A DNA stretch of 64,000 nt, taken from positions 18,783-82,782 of the forward strand of contig CAYZPW010000001.1 of the NCBI GenBank assembly GCA_964480475.1, written 5' to 3'. A program made the position numbers and the translations under genes. Position 1 is the first letter of the stretch. The number at the start of each line of letters is the position of its first letter. Under the pieces are notes generated by a model. That model did not search any database. It saw only the letters and a list, made by a program, of their open reading frames with translations, and was not told the origin of the DNA. This document shows positions 34,682 through 42,182 of the stretch, one piece after another. The DNA is from CAYZPW01 sp964480475. Its GTDB lineage: Bacteria > B130-G9.

Positions 34682-34815
34682 TACATATCCCTCAAATTGC
34701 TGACCAGGTCCCAGCCGTGCGGGCCGATAATAGATGATGATAGATTCCAGCCACGCTTGCGCGGACCAACACTATGTTCTGGTCCAGCAAAGCTTGAGAA
34801 CTTCCTTATGGCTTG

Positions 34816-35172
34816 TCAAGCACGTTGACCTCTGATTCGCACCGCACCAGGTGTGATCACTGTAAAACTGTGAGCCAGTTCATCGGCATGTTCTTGCACA
34901 GCAATTGCCACAACCTCCGCTTTCCGTGTTGGAGATAGACCAGACAAGCGCGTCAATACAACCCCGTGAGCCACGCGTCCCTGTCGAAACACCAATTCCC
35001 CAAAATCCTTGTCCGCAGTCAAGACTAACGCTTGTTCTTGGTTTGCTCTTCTCAGCACATCCTCATCCGAACTGCTCGGTTCCATCTCGACTACGTTGAG
35101 GACAGAATGACCATCGTCTCTGAGACGGTCAACGATTGGTTCATCCACGTTTTCGTCGGCCAGGAACTTCAC
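34816..35172 (-). CDS. DUF5615 PIN-like toxin candidate
   Basis: The protein of 118 residues starts MKFLADENVDEPIVDRLRDD and has LVLTADKDFGELVF. The acidic residues in LADENV and TADKDFG are the metal-binding positions of the PIN-like Mut7-C/DUF5615 family, thought to be RNases in toxin-antitoxin pairs. It overlaps the stop of the upstream DUF433 gene by four bases, the usual order of antitoxin first. Confidence 0.88.
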   Translation of the reverse strand: MKFLADENVDEPIVDRLRDDGHSVLNVVEMEPSSSDEDVLRRANQEQALVLTADKDFGELVFRQGRVAHGVVLTRLSGLSPTRKAEVVAIAVQEHADELAHSFTVITPGAVRIRGQRA

Positions 35173-35414
35173 CGCACCGCTTCCGGCAGCGGATACACGA
35201 CATCCGCCCTTAATGCCTCCGCAGCAAACGCAAGCGCAGCTTGGATAGAGTCGCGAGTCAATCTGGGATGGGCCTCAAGAATCTGCTCAACCGTCTCACC
35301 GGCAGCCAGCTTCTCAAGAATCAGCTCGACGGTGATGCGTGTGCCCGCGATTACCGGCTTGCCCATCATAATCGAGGGATCTGATTGAATAATGCCTCTG
35401 TCCATACCTCTCAT
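35169..35414 (-). CDS. DUF433 antitoxin candidate
   Basis: An approximately 81-residue protein with the DUF433 signature DPSIMMGKPVIAGTRITVEL, then ILEKLAAGETVEQILEAHP, a helix-turn-helix fold that pairs with DUF5615 toxins as antitoxin and autorepressor. ATGs at 35414 and 35405 and a GTG at 35417 are all possible starts; 35414 has AAGGTG close by. It is translationally coupled to the downstream toxin. Confidence 0.88.
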   Translation of the reverse strand: MRGMDRGIIQSDPSIMMGKPVIAGTRITVELILEKLAAGETVEQILEAHPRLTRDSIQAALAFAAEALRADVVYPLPEAVR

Positions 35415-35477
35415 CACCTTGGTCCCGCTAAATGTTCCCTAATGCCTATTGAAAAAGGCAAGACTACCACACCTTCC

Positions 35478-35576
35478 TCATAAATGTCGCCAAGCCTCGT
35501 CCTCCTCGGGCATTAGCCAATCCTTCGCAAGAGAGCTTTGGGTCACCACTGCGGTTCCTGTTGCTTCTCCTACTGC
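35478..35576 (-). pseudogene. C-terminal remnant of a DUF2281-like antitoxin
   Basis: On the minus strand this short frame ends TQSSLAKDWLMPEEDEAWRHL before a TGA. It resembles the typical C-terminus of small DUF2281/VapB-like antitoxins (SLAEDWLxPEEDEAWxxL). The frame is closed upstream by a TAA and has no start, so only the tail survives. It lies between the DUF433 pair and a HicB gene. Confidence 0.5.
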
Positions 35577-35605
35577 TTAGCAACCGAGGCATTGCGACCC
35601 GAGTT

Positions 35606-35791
35606 CTACATGCAGAGACTGTGCTGGCCTTTGTCGAGCTCCTCAATAGTCCCCAAATGCGCTTCTATTGCGTCCTTGATGTTCTCCAAGGCCTCGTCTT
35701 GGGTTCGTCCCTGCGACCAGCAGCCCGGCAGGCCAGGGACCCAAACAGCATAGCCTTCTTCCGTCTTCTTGAGACTTACTCTGTATTTCAT
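35606..35791 (-). CDS. HicB-like antitoxin, solitary
   Basis: The protein of 61 residues (YRVSLKKTEEGYAVWVPGLP, then GCWSQGRTQDEALENIKDAI) is the degenerate RNase-H-like fold of HicB antitoxins. No HicA toxin frame adjoins it, since the next gene downstream is a remnant. It may be an orphan or the regulator of a lost partner. A second HicB with a HicA lies just upstream. Confidence 0.8.
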   Translation of the reverse strand: MKYRVSLKKTEEGYAVWVPGLPGCWSQGRTQDEALENIKDAIEAHLGTIEELDKGQHSLCM

Positions 35792-35877
35792 AACGCCTCC
35801 ACACTTCTCTCAAGCATCTCGCTCACTCTGTCCCCTCGCAAGCCAGAAGTTGACCGATACGAGAGCTCGCTGTCGTC

Positions 35878-36099
35878 TCACAGCAACTCAAGGAATTCCT
35901 CAATGGTGAGGCCAGAATTGCGGATTAGGACCCGAAGCGTTCCAACAGACAGTTCTCTGTGTTGGGGAATCGAGAGGTTGGCCCTCACACCGGGTTTGAC
36001 CATCACCACGTGACTACCAACTTGGCCAAGCCGCTCCCAGCCGGCCTTTTGAAAGGCCTTGGCAGCATCCTTGCCTGAGATGTTCGCCAATCGGGCCAC
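35878..36099 (-). CDS. hicA: HicA-like mRNA interferase toxin
   Basis: The 73-residue product carries the HicA dsRBD-like core: ISGKDAAKAFQKAGWERLGQ, VGSHVVMV with the catalytic His, and ELSVGTLRVLIRNSGLTIEE. HicA cuts mRNA in the cytoplasm until bound by HicB. The start is read as a GTG at 36099, four bases after the hicB stop; the frame is open further but crosses hicB. HicB precedes HicA here, the reverse of the classical order. Confidence 0.85.
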   Translation of the reverse strand: MARLANISGKDAAKAFQKAGWERLGQVGSHVVMVKPGVRANLSIPQHRELSVGTLRVLIRNSGLTIEEFLELL

Positions 36100-36103
36100 A
36101 GGG

Positions 36104-36319
36104 CTACACTGACACGACGATGGCTTTCTGGCCGGGCCCTTGCGCCAACGTAGCGGTTGCCTTCTGGTCCTCGGCCCACAACCAAGCAATGATTGCTTCT
36201 TTGATGTTCTCCAGGGCTTCCTTTTCGTCCTTACCCTGAGAGACGCACCCGGGAAGCGCTGGACACTCCGCAACAAGCCAGCCATCTTCGGCACGCTCGA
36301 CTGTAACGTGAAACATCAT
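36104..36319 (-). CDS. hicB: HicB-like antitoxin
   Basis: The protein of 71 residues (FHVTVERAEDGWLVAECPAL, then PGCVSQGKDEKEALENIKEA) is a HicB partial RNase-H fold. It should neutralise the HicA encoded immediately downstream and repress the operon. Of two adjacent ATGs (36319, 36316) the first has GGAGGG about seven bases upstream. It is distinct from the solitary HicB at 35606. Confidence 0.87.
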   Translation of the reverse strand: MMFHVTVERAEDGWLVAECPALPGCVSQGKDEKEALENIKEAIIAWLWAEDQKATATLAQGPGQKAIVVSV

Positions 36320-36332
36320 GGCTCTGACCCTC

Positions 36333-36539
36333 CTATTGCATGGCAGGCAAAGTCCGGTTGTCATTCGCCTGCTTTCCCAATGACGTGACGTATTCGAGAA
36401 AACTCAATCCTTCGAGCTCCGCCTCTCTGGCAATGATCTTCCTCCCGATATGGACCTGTTGCAGGGGCCGATCCTCAGGGAACTCCGCCTCAACCGTCCT
36501 TCTTATTGCTTTTGTTTCTTCTTCTGCGATTGCGCTCAT
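36333..36539 (-). CDS. Small unrecognised protein in the toxin-antitoxin island
   Basis: The frame of 68 residues contains ETKAIRRTVEAEFPEDRPLQ and VHIGRKIIAREAELEGLSFL, a compact helical protein with a clear start at 36539 but a weak ribosome site. I do not know its function. From memory, similar small proteins sit beside toxin-antitoxin or DUF433 genes in other bacteria, but this is an impression, not a search result. Confidence 0.6.
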   Translation of the reverse strand: MSAIAEEETKAIRRTVEAEFPEDRPLQQVHIGRKIIAREAELEGLSFLEYVTSLGKQANDNRTLPAMQ

Positions 36540-36577
36540 ATCGTACTTTCTATCTACCGGTGACAGTGTCGTTCAAC

Positions 36578-36730
36578 TCACTTCCGTGACTGGTGCTGAG
36601 CGATTAGGCTACGAACCTTAGGAACCAATGCATAGGGGATCTTCATAATGCTCTGGCCCTGTTGTTCGCATACTGCTTCATCTTCAGCCACGGCCTGCTC
36701 TTCAGTCTGATGCTCATAATGAGCTAACAC
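36578..36730 (-). CDS. Tiny ORF, about 50 residues, toxin-antitoxin island
   Basis: Directly downstream of the methyltransferase stop, and in its frame, an open frame runs from 36772 to a TGA at 36578-36580. It reads DEERVRRVLAHYEHQTEEQA, then VAEDEAVCEQQGQSIMKIPY and ALVPKVRSLIAQHQ. The composition is protein-like and acidic with a helical C-terminus, as in antitoxin-sized proteins. The only usual start is a GTG at 36730, although protein-like sequence continues upstream of it (RAGFHPDEE) after AAGGAGAG, so the true start codon may be lost or non-canonical. Confidence 0.5.
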   Translation of the reverse strand: MLAHYEHQTEEQAVAEDEAVCEQQGQSIMKIPYALVPKVRSLIAQHQSRK

Positions 36731-36772
36731 CCGACGGACTCGCTCTTCATCCGGGTGGAAACCTGCTCTCCT

Positions 36773-37288
36773 TCACTTGTCTTCCTCTCTCTTGCCGCCC
36801 GCCGCACAATCCGCAGATTCTCTGTATCCATCTTTCGAGAAACTATACGTCTTCTTGCCCTCTCGCAAGAGCCTGAACAGTCTTTTCTTCGTCACTTCGG
36901 ACAGGACCTCATCCTCTTTCATATGATGATCGCTGAAGGATAGAATCCCATCTTGTTTCATCACTCGATGCAGCTCCTCTAATACTCCGTCTGGGTCAGT
37001 TAGTGTGTGAAAGGTGTCGTATAGGATAACTACGTCAATGCTACTGTCTGGCAATTGAGTCCTGCAATCGGAGCAAATGGTTGTCACATTCGTCAATTGC
37101 CTTTTAGAAGCCATTTTCTGAACGCTCCGAATCGCGAGCGGGTGGATATCCAAGGCGTAGATTCTTCCCGATTTCCCCGCCAATTCCGCCACCCCGGTTA
37201 CGTAACCTCCAGGACCACACCCATAATCGAGCACGTGAGACCCCGGCCTTTCGGTCATGTTCCTCACTCGGTAAGCCTTGTCAGACAT
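36773..37288 (-). CDS. Class I SAM-dependent methyltransferase, short N-terminus
   Basis: The 171-residue protein has SAM-binding motif I (HVLDYGCGPGGYV), motif II (IYALDIHPLAI), motif III (CSDCRTQLPDSSIDVVILYD) and LEELHRVMKQDGILSFSDHH. It is the small-molecule type (Methyltransf_11/25). The N-terminus is about 20 residues shorter than is common, and the C-terminus ends in a low-complexity AAGGKREEDK, so it may be trimmed. The substrate is unknown. It is embedded in the toxin-antitoxin cluster. Confidence 0.85.
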   Translation of the reverse strand: MSDKAYRVRNMTERPGSHVLDYGCGPGGYVTGVAELAGKSGRIYALDIHPLAIRSVQKMASKRQLTNVTTICSDCRTQLPDSSIDVVILYDTFHTLTDPDGVLEELHRVMKQDGILSFSDHHMKEDEVLSEVTKKRLFRLLREGKKTYSFSKDGYRESADCAAGGKREEDK

Positions 37289-37297
37289 TAGGGCGTT

Positions 37298-37522
37298 TCA
37301 CGCATATTCGTAGAGAGGCGCTGTCCCAGCAGGTTCAGAAGCTGTTTGCAGCAATGCCTCAATCCGACGCACTGTGTCCGGCTTCAGGAGGACGTCCCCG
37401 CATACCGAGCAAACCTCTGCCGGCACGTGATCAATGACAACCACTTGCCCGTTGCGGCGCACGGTGTGTGCAATCTGTCTCTCCTCATATTGACCGGGAC
37501 AGCCTTCAATTGTACAATTCAT
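37298..37522 (-). CDS. YgiT-type zinc finger antitoxin candidate
   Basis: The product (74 residues) starts MNCTIEGCPGQYEER and has VPAEVCSVCGDVLL; the two cysteine pairs form the YgiT/MqsA-type zinc finger. Such proteins act as antitoxins for DUF4258/MqsR-like partners. The ATG at 37522 has AGGAGG eight bases upstream; the ATG at 37528 overlaps the preceding gene's stop. It is coupled to the DUF4258 gene. Confidence 0.88.
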   Translation of the reverse strand: MNCTIEGCPGQYEERQIAHTVRRNGQVVVIDHVPAEVCSVCGDVLLKPDTVRRIEALLQTASEPAGTAPLYEYA

Positions 37523-37527
37523 CGACA

Positions 37528-37842
37528 TCACCTCCTTTGGGTAGGTGTTCGCCATTTCGGTTCTTCAGGCTCATACACGGTAATCACGATTAGCGCTGGC
37601 TGTGATGTTGTGCATACGATGTGCAAAGGACGACCAGCACGTGTGAGGCCGTTGAGCAGACAACACGCTCCTCGCCGGTGTTCCGGATAATTCTCCAGGA
37701 TCTTTCCTGAGGTTATAGCATCCAAGACTTCGTCGAGGGTGATGTCTTCCTCAACCATCTCTTGGTACCCATGTTGCGTAATGTGGAGGTTCTCCGCCGA
37801 GGCCTGAGCGCGTATCCGGTGCAACACAGTCTTAAGATCCAT
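37528..37842 (-). CDS. DUF4258 toxin candidate
   Basis: The product of about 104 residues contains LHITQHGYQEMVEEDITLDE and GRPLHIVCTTSQPALIVITV followed by YEPEEPKW, the DUF4258 pattern (His in the H-x2-M helix, C-terminal beta strands), an MqsR/RelE-like RNase fold. It pairs with the downstream YgiT-type gene. The start is taken at the ATG at 37842 (MDLKTVLHRI), which fits the family; another ATG lies at 37860. Confidence 0.83.
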   Translation of the reverse strand: MDLKTVLHRIRAQASAENLHITQHGYQEMVEEDITLDEVLDAITSGKILENYPEHRRGACCLLNGLTRAGRPLHIVCTTSQPALIVITVYEPEEPKWRTPTQRR

Positions 37843-37906
37843 GCTACGAGTATCATCCATTAAAGCTAACCCATACAGGGGTAATGAAGCGCCGGCACAG
37901 TTCGCC

Positions 37907-38122
37907 TCAATAGTTCCTGTTGTGACATTTCTCCAGCCGCTCAAAGTATATCTTCTTTATCTCCTCATCCGATTTGTCGGGGAATCTCTTTCTGAGCCCG
38001 TGTAAGAATAGCCCTCGAACGAACTCAGACAGCTCGAAGCACTTGAGCAGCCTCGCCTCGGGTGTCATGGAGCGAAGTATCTGAATATGCAGCTTGTGAT
38101 TCGCACGCTCTTTGATATTCAT
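37907..38122 (-). CDS. Small conserved-looking protein, function unknown
   Basis: A 71-residue basic helical protein (MNIKERANHKLHIQILRSMT, LLKCFELSEFVRGLFLHGLR, KKIYFERLEKCHNRNY). I believe similar small proteins accompany nucleotidyltransferase-like genes in other bacteria, but none follows here. The ATG at 38122 begins the conserved-looking part; the longer frame adds an unlikely extension. It lies 64 bases before the DUF4258 gene. Confidence 0.65.
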   Translation of the reverse strand: MNIKERANHKLHIQILRSMTPEARLLKCFELSEFVRGLFLHGLRKRFPDKSDEEIKKIYFERLEKCHNRNY

Positions 38123-38197
38123 CCCTCGCAGTACAACTCCTTGAGATCGGCCCAAATGGGGCTCAGCAGCGCCAAGAAACGCAACCTAGACTCGTTT

Positions 38198-38596
38198 CTA
38201 TCTCAGTATCTCCAGCCTGACCTCGACCAGGCCCGCCTCGAGCATGTCGAGCTCTTTTGCCGCGCCCAGCGACAAGTCGATTATCCTCTTCTTCTTGTCC
38301 TTGAACGGGCCCCGGTCGTTTATGCGTACGACGACGCTCCTGCCATTCTCCAGGTTGGTGACCCTGACCCACGTGTCAAATGGCAGCGTTCTGTGCGCCG
38401 CTGTCATGGCGAACATGTTATAGGTCTCGCCGTTTGCCGTCTTGCGACCGTGGAACTTGCCGCCATACCAGGACGCGTAGCCGTATTGAACGCCTTTCCT
38501 GATCTTGTGCGATCTGTGGGCGCAGCATCCGAGTGCGATGGATAACGTGAGTATGACGGCTAGTGTGCGGCAGAGCTTTGCGCCTCGCTTGGGCAT
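38198..38596 (-). CDS. rlpA: RlpA-like lipoprotein (double-psi beta-barrel)
   Basis: The product (132 residues) has a lipoprotein signal (TLAVILTLSIALGCC) and a single RlpA double-psi barrel: YGYASWYGGKFHGRKTANGE, TAAHRTLPFDTWVRVTN and RINDRGPFKDKKKRIIDLS. The catalytic Asp and His positions for septal lytic transglycosylase activity appear present. There is no C-terminal SPOR domain, so it is the short form. It should act on peptidoglycan in the outer-membrane/periplasm space. The ATG at 38596 has GAGAGGGTGATC upstream. Confidence 0.92.
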   Translation of the reverse strand: MPKRGAKLCRTLAVILTLSIALGCCAHRSHKIRKGVQYGYASWYGGKFHGRKTANGETYNMFAMTAAHRTLPFDTWVRVTNLENGRSVVVRINDRGPFKDKKKRIIDLSLGAAKELDMLEAGLVEVRLEILR

Positions 38597-38704
38597 GATC
38601 ACCCTCTCAAGAGCCTTTCGTAGCAGATATTGAGCAGAATACCGCCGAGCAATATGAACGATTAGGCTTGGTTCTGCAACCTACGCGCCCGCGTGCCCGT
38701 ATCG

Positions 38705-40201
38705 TCAGGTCGTGTCCCCTCTTTGCCCGAATGAACCCCTGAAGAGGTATTTGAAGAAGGTCTTGGCGGCCTTCTTGGTCCGACTTATCTCGCTTGGATG
38801 TCGAATCATCTGAAGGGCCTTCCGAGCGATATAGCTCGGCCTCAGGTAGAACTTCTGACGCGCCTCGTCACACCACTTGACCAGCTCCTTGCCCGAGAAG
38901 TCGCCCGTCCTGACAACGCAGTTGTGCAAACCCTCCTCCGTCAGCCAGTCGGAGTATCTATCGACGGTCAGAAAGCCACCTGCCTGATACTCGTCGTAGA
39001 GCTCTGTCCCAGGATACGCCATTATCGGATAGAACTGCGCGGTGTCAGGCGACAGTTCAAGGGCCAGATCAAGCGTTTTTTGCATCGTCTCGCGCGTTTC
39101 TCCTGGCAGGCCAACCATAAAGCATCCGTGCACCAGAATCCCCGCGCGCCTCGCGTCATCGGCGAAGGTGTGCATCATCTGAACCGTCGTCCCCTTGTGA
39201 ATAGCATCCAGAAGCGCCTGAGAGCCGCTCTCGAAGCCGACGCAAACCATCCGGCACCCCGCCATCCTCATGGCCCTCAGTGACTCGTAATCAACGTCGG
39301 CCCGGCAGTTTGCTGTCCACGGAAACCTAATGCCGCGCCTCTTCACAAGTTCACAGAACTCGATGCAACGTGTCTTGTCCGCCGGAAGCGTGTCGTCCTC
39401 AAAGAAGATCGACCTCGCGTTCGGGAAGTGCTGGATCACGTATTGCATCTCCTCGACAACGTTCTCCGGCGAACGAAATCGATAGCGCCGCCCGTGCATC
39501 GTCTGCGGATAAACGCAGAACGTGCAGCCGTTGGGACAGCCCCGGCCAGCGTTGACCGTTACCATAGGATACAGGGCGTTGGGGTTGAAATAGTCCTCTA
39601 TCCGCAGGAATCTGTTATAAATTGGCGCCACGAAAGGCAGAGCGTCCAGGTCCTCGATTGGCTCTCTGCTTGCCGTTCTCACAAACTCGCCATCGTTGAG
39701 ATATGCAACGCCCGGTATCGCCTCGAGCTCCATCTCGCCCGCGACCCATCTCGCCAGGTCCAAAACGGTATAGTCGTACTCGCCGATGCAAATGCCATCC
39801 AGCGCGTCCGTGCTTCGCAGAGTCTCCTCAGGCAGCGCGGAGGGATGCGTCCCGACCGCAAAGACCTTGGTCTTGATCCGCGACTTGATCGCCTCGGCCA
39901 CCTTGAGGTCGTTTTCGAGGCTCGGCGTCACTACATCCATTATCACCAGGTGAGGCGCAAAACCGGAGACCTTGCTGAGAACCTCTTCGAGCGCAATTCC
40001 CGCTGCGGGCGCGTCCCAGAGCTCCGCCTGAACGCCTGCTTCCAGAAGAACGCCAGTCGCGTGAGCCAGCCAAATCGGGAAGTAGATCGTCCCGCTCTTG
40101 GTTACAGCTGGGCTGCGCTGCGGCCGCGAGAACTTCTTGAAATACGGCGCATTCAGCACCAGGACCCGAAGGTCATTAAGGTTCTTCACATTCCTCTTCA
40201 T
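38705..40201 (-). CDS. B12-binding-type radical SAM protein
   Basis: The protein (498 residues) has an N-terminal Rossmann-like B12-binding-type domain (about 10-160: LRVLVLNAPYFKKFSRPQRS; FAVGTHPSALPEETL). A radical SAM domain follows with GRGCPNGCTFCVYPQTMHGR, the 4Fe-4S motif being CPNGCTFC (about 223-230). FFEDDTLPADKTRCIEFC and GFESGSQALLDAIHKGTT follow. This is the BchE/HpnJ-like architecture used for methylation, cyclisation or glycan and lipid modification. The substrate is unknown. Nearby glycosyltransferases make a surface molecule possible. No accessory genes adjoin it. Confidence 0.88.
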   Translation of the reverse strand: MKRNVKNLNDLRVLVLNAPYFKKFSRPQRSPAVTKSGTIYFPIWLAHATGVLLEAGVQAELWDAPAAGIALEEVLSKVSGFAPHLVIMDVVTPSLENDLKVAEAIKSRIKTKVFAVGTHPSALPEETLRSTDALDGICIGEYDYTVLDLARWVAGEMELEAIPGVAYLNDGEFVRTASREPIEDLDALPFVAPIYNRFLRIEDYFNPNALYPMVTVNAGRGCPNGCTFCVYPQTMHGRRYRFRSPENVVEEMQYVIQHFPNARSIFFEDDTLPADKTRCIEFCELVKRRGIRFPWTANCRADVDYESLRAMRMAGCRMVCVGFESGSQALLDAIHKGTTVQMMHTFADDARRAGILVHGCFMVGLPGETRETMQKTLDLALELSPDTAQFYPIMAYPGTELYDEYQAGGFLTVDRYSDWLTEEGLHNCVVRTGDFSGKELVKWCDEARQKFYLRPSYIARKALQMIRHPSEISRTKKAAKTFFKYLFRGSFGQRGDTT

Positions 40202-40235
40202 TCAACGTCACCAACCCGTGTGGGGTAAGCTTTCC

Positions 40236-40501
40236 GAGGCTGTGTCATAAGTTGTTGCCGTTGTGTAGGGGCGTGGTCTGAAGACCCGCCCTTTCGAATT
40301 GATGCTCGCATAAGATGCCTCGTATCCGCAGGGATTCACGTAGGCGGGCGGGTCTGAGACCACGCCCCTACAGGCCGATTCCGACAATCGCGTCGCATAA
40401 GAAAACCGCCGCGTTGATCTTGACAATCGGCCGTATTTCCTGTATCGTTATTGTCTGAATGCACGACGAAATCCTTGCCAATTGACTTATGACACAGCCT
40501 C
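40236..40501. mobile_element. MITE-like element with GAGGCTGTGTCATAAGT terminal inverted repeats
   Basis: GAGGCTGTGTCATAAGTTG (40236-40254) is matched in inverted form by CAATTGACTTATGACACAGC and its continuation at 40479-40501. The first 17 or so bases agree. Inside, at 40258-40376, lies the GTAGGGGCGTGGTCTGAAGA...GTCTGAGACCACGCCCCTAC fold-back with an interior shared with 28427-28571. The element is about 266 bases and encodes nothing, as expected of a non-autonomous transposon. The rest of the gap before mtaB holds no gene that I recognise. Confidence 0.8.
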
Positions 40502-40743
40502 TTCCAGCCTACCAAGATTCTCACCATAGACACTGATTCGCGAGAAGCAACGTATAGCTAGGGAAGTGTTTGGTCAAGCACGGTATGGGAGGAGTTCCCG
40601 ATAGAACGGAGACTCATCCTTCAAGAATTGTCGCTTGACCGTTTGAACTCGAACGTTGAACCTTTGGGTTTGAGGGCCTAACTGGTCGGAGGCATTTGCG
40701 AGTATTCAACCTGAGACTTAGAACGCGAGACCGGAAGCTACGA

Positions 40744-42120
40744 ATGAGATCAGTGGCATTTTTGACGCTAGGCTGCAAGCTGAACCAATTCGAGAGCGCG
40801 GCTATGGCGGGCCAGCTGGAGGAGGCGGGATTTGAGATAATCGATCCTAAGCGGCCGGCGGACGTTTATATCATCAACACGTGCACGGTTACGGGCAAGA
40901 CGGATCACAGGAGCCGGGCCGCCGTCCGTCGTGCTCAGCGGCTCAATCTTGACGCGGTAATCGTCGTTGCGGGGTGCTACTGCAAGGTCGCGCCGGACGA
41001 GGTCGAGGCGCTGCCCGGGGTTGACCTCATAATCGGGAATGCCGAGAAGCCGAAGATCGTCGCGCTGCTCCGAGGACTGGTCAGCGGTAGTGATTCATTA
41101 GAGAACCAGCTGGGGTTCACCACAGAGACGGAGAGAAACGGAGGGGTCCCGCCCGCAGCAGTAGGGGCGCCGCTTGCCGCGCCCTTTCGATCCCCGAGCG
41201 AAGAGCCGATGATCGTGCGGTTTTTCGATTATTCGCGCGCCTTCGTGAAGGTTCAGGCGGGCTGCGACTCGCAGTGCGCCTACTGCATCATCCCGAGGGC
41301 AAGAGGCCCAAACAGCAGTTCGTCGCCCGATTGGGTCATAAAGCAGGTTCAGAAGCTGGTCGGTGCGGGATACCAGGAGGTCGTCCTCTGCGGGACGCAT
41401 CTGGGGACTTATGGCCTCGACCTTGCCCAAGGGCCGACATTTACAGATATGCTGAAACACATCCTTGAAGAGACGTCCCTTAAGCGCGTCCGCCTGAGCT
41501 CGATCGAGCCGATGGAGTTCGACGCCGAGCTGAGGGAGGCAATCGTATCGTCTAACAGAATCTGCCGACATCTACACATCCCGCTTCAGAGTGGCTGCGA
41601 CGCCGTTCTGAAGGCGATGAACCGCGGCTATTCAACGGACGATTACAGAGAACTGATTGAGTGGTTCAAGGCAAAATGCCCTGGGATGTGCATCGGTGCG
41701 GATGTGATCGTTGGCTTCCCAGCTGAGACTGAGGCGCAGTTTGAGGCGACGCTCGCGTTCATTCGGAGCATCGATCTTTCCTACCTGCACGTCTTCTCGT
41801 ATTCTGTTCGGCCGGGGACGCCCGCAGCAAGGGACTATACGAGCCGCCAGCAAGTGCCGCCGGAGGAGATCAAGCGGCGAAGCAGAGCGCTTCGCGCCGA
41901 GAGCCGGGCAAAACGGCTCAGGTTCAGCCAGGCGCTTTTGGGAAGCACACTGGACGTGCTGGTGCTCAAGAGAACCGACGGTCAGACGGGGAGGCGCCTT
42001 GCTCTTTCCGACAACTACGTCAACGTCCTTGTCGATGCGGACGAGTCCCTTGCAGGGCAGATTCTCCCCGCTCGCATCACCTCTGTAACTGAAGACGCGG
42101 TGATGGGACAGCCCCAGTGA
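40744..42120 (+). CDS. mtaB: tRNA methylthiotransferase MtaB with repeat-derived insert
   Basis: MtaB adds a methylthio group to t6A37 of tRNA. The N-terminal domain shows FLTLGCKLNQFESAAMA and NTCTVTGKTDHRSR, with cluster-binding cysteines. The radical SAM core has GCDSQCAYCIIPRARG (CxxxCxxC), then LCGTHLGTYGLDL, RLSSIEPMEF, HLHIPLQSGCDAVLKAMNRG and IGADVIVGFPAETEAQF. A C-terminal TRAM-like region follows. Between the first domain and the radical SAM core is a non-family stretch (TTETERNGGVPPAAVGAPLA) encoded by two dispersed repeats. The ATG at 40744 starts the conserved part; the upstream extension is unlikely. Confidence 0.94.
   Translation: MRSVAFLTLGCKLNQFESAAMAGQLEEAGFEIIDPKRPADVYIINTCTVTGKTDHRSRAAVRRAQRLNLDAVIVVAGCYCKVAPDEVEALPGVDLIIGNAEKPKIVALLRGLVSGSDSLENQLGFTTETERNGGVPPAAVGAPLAAPFRSPSEEPMIVRFFDYSRAFVKVQAGCDSQCAYCIIPRARGPNSSSSPDWVIKQVQKLVGAGYQEVVLCGTHLGTYGLDLAQGPTFTDMLKHILEETSLKRVRLSSIEPMEFDAELREAIVSSNRICRHLHIPLQSGCDAVLKAMNRGYSTDDYRELIEWFKAKCPGMCIGADVIVGFPAETEAQFEATLAFIRSIDLSYLHVFSYSVRPGTPAARDYTSRQQVPPEEIKRRSRALRAESRAKRLRFSQALLGSTLDVLVLKRTDGQTGRRLALSDNYVNVLVDADESLAGQILPARITSVTEDAVMGQPQ
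41117..41205 (+). repeat. Two repeats inside mtaB
   Basis: CACCACAGAGACGGAGAGAA (about 41118) matches the ACCACAGAGACACAGAGAC repeat seen inverted at about 5788-5808. AGTAGGGGCGCCGCTTGCCG and CGCCC (about 41160) match the GTAGGGGCG family. They lie back to back, in frame, between two protein domains. Confidence 0.75.
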
Positions 42121-42182
42121 CACTTGGAGCAATTGAGGACATGAAGCCGGTGCAACGAGGGTTTCCGCTCGCACTTGGAGGC

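Noticed and set aside
35464..35646. 60-codon minus-strand frame as the missing HicA partner of the solitary HicB
   Set aside because: The sequence (RRSNRNRSGDPKLSCEGLAN) has no HicA motif. A different frame of the same DNA gives the antitoxin-like remnant instead.
34816..38122. The island as an antiphage defence system
   Set aside because: The members are ordinary toxin-antitoxin families. No helicase, nuclease effector or NTPase that would indicate a dedicated defence operon was seen.
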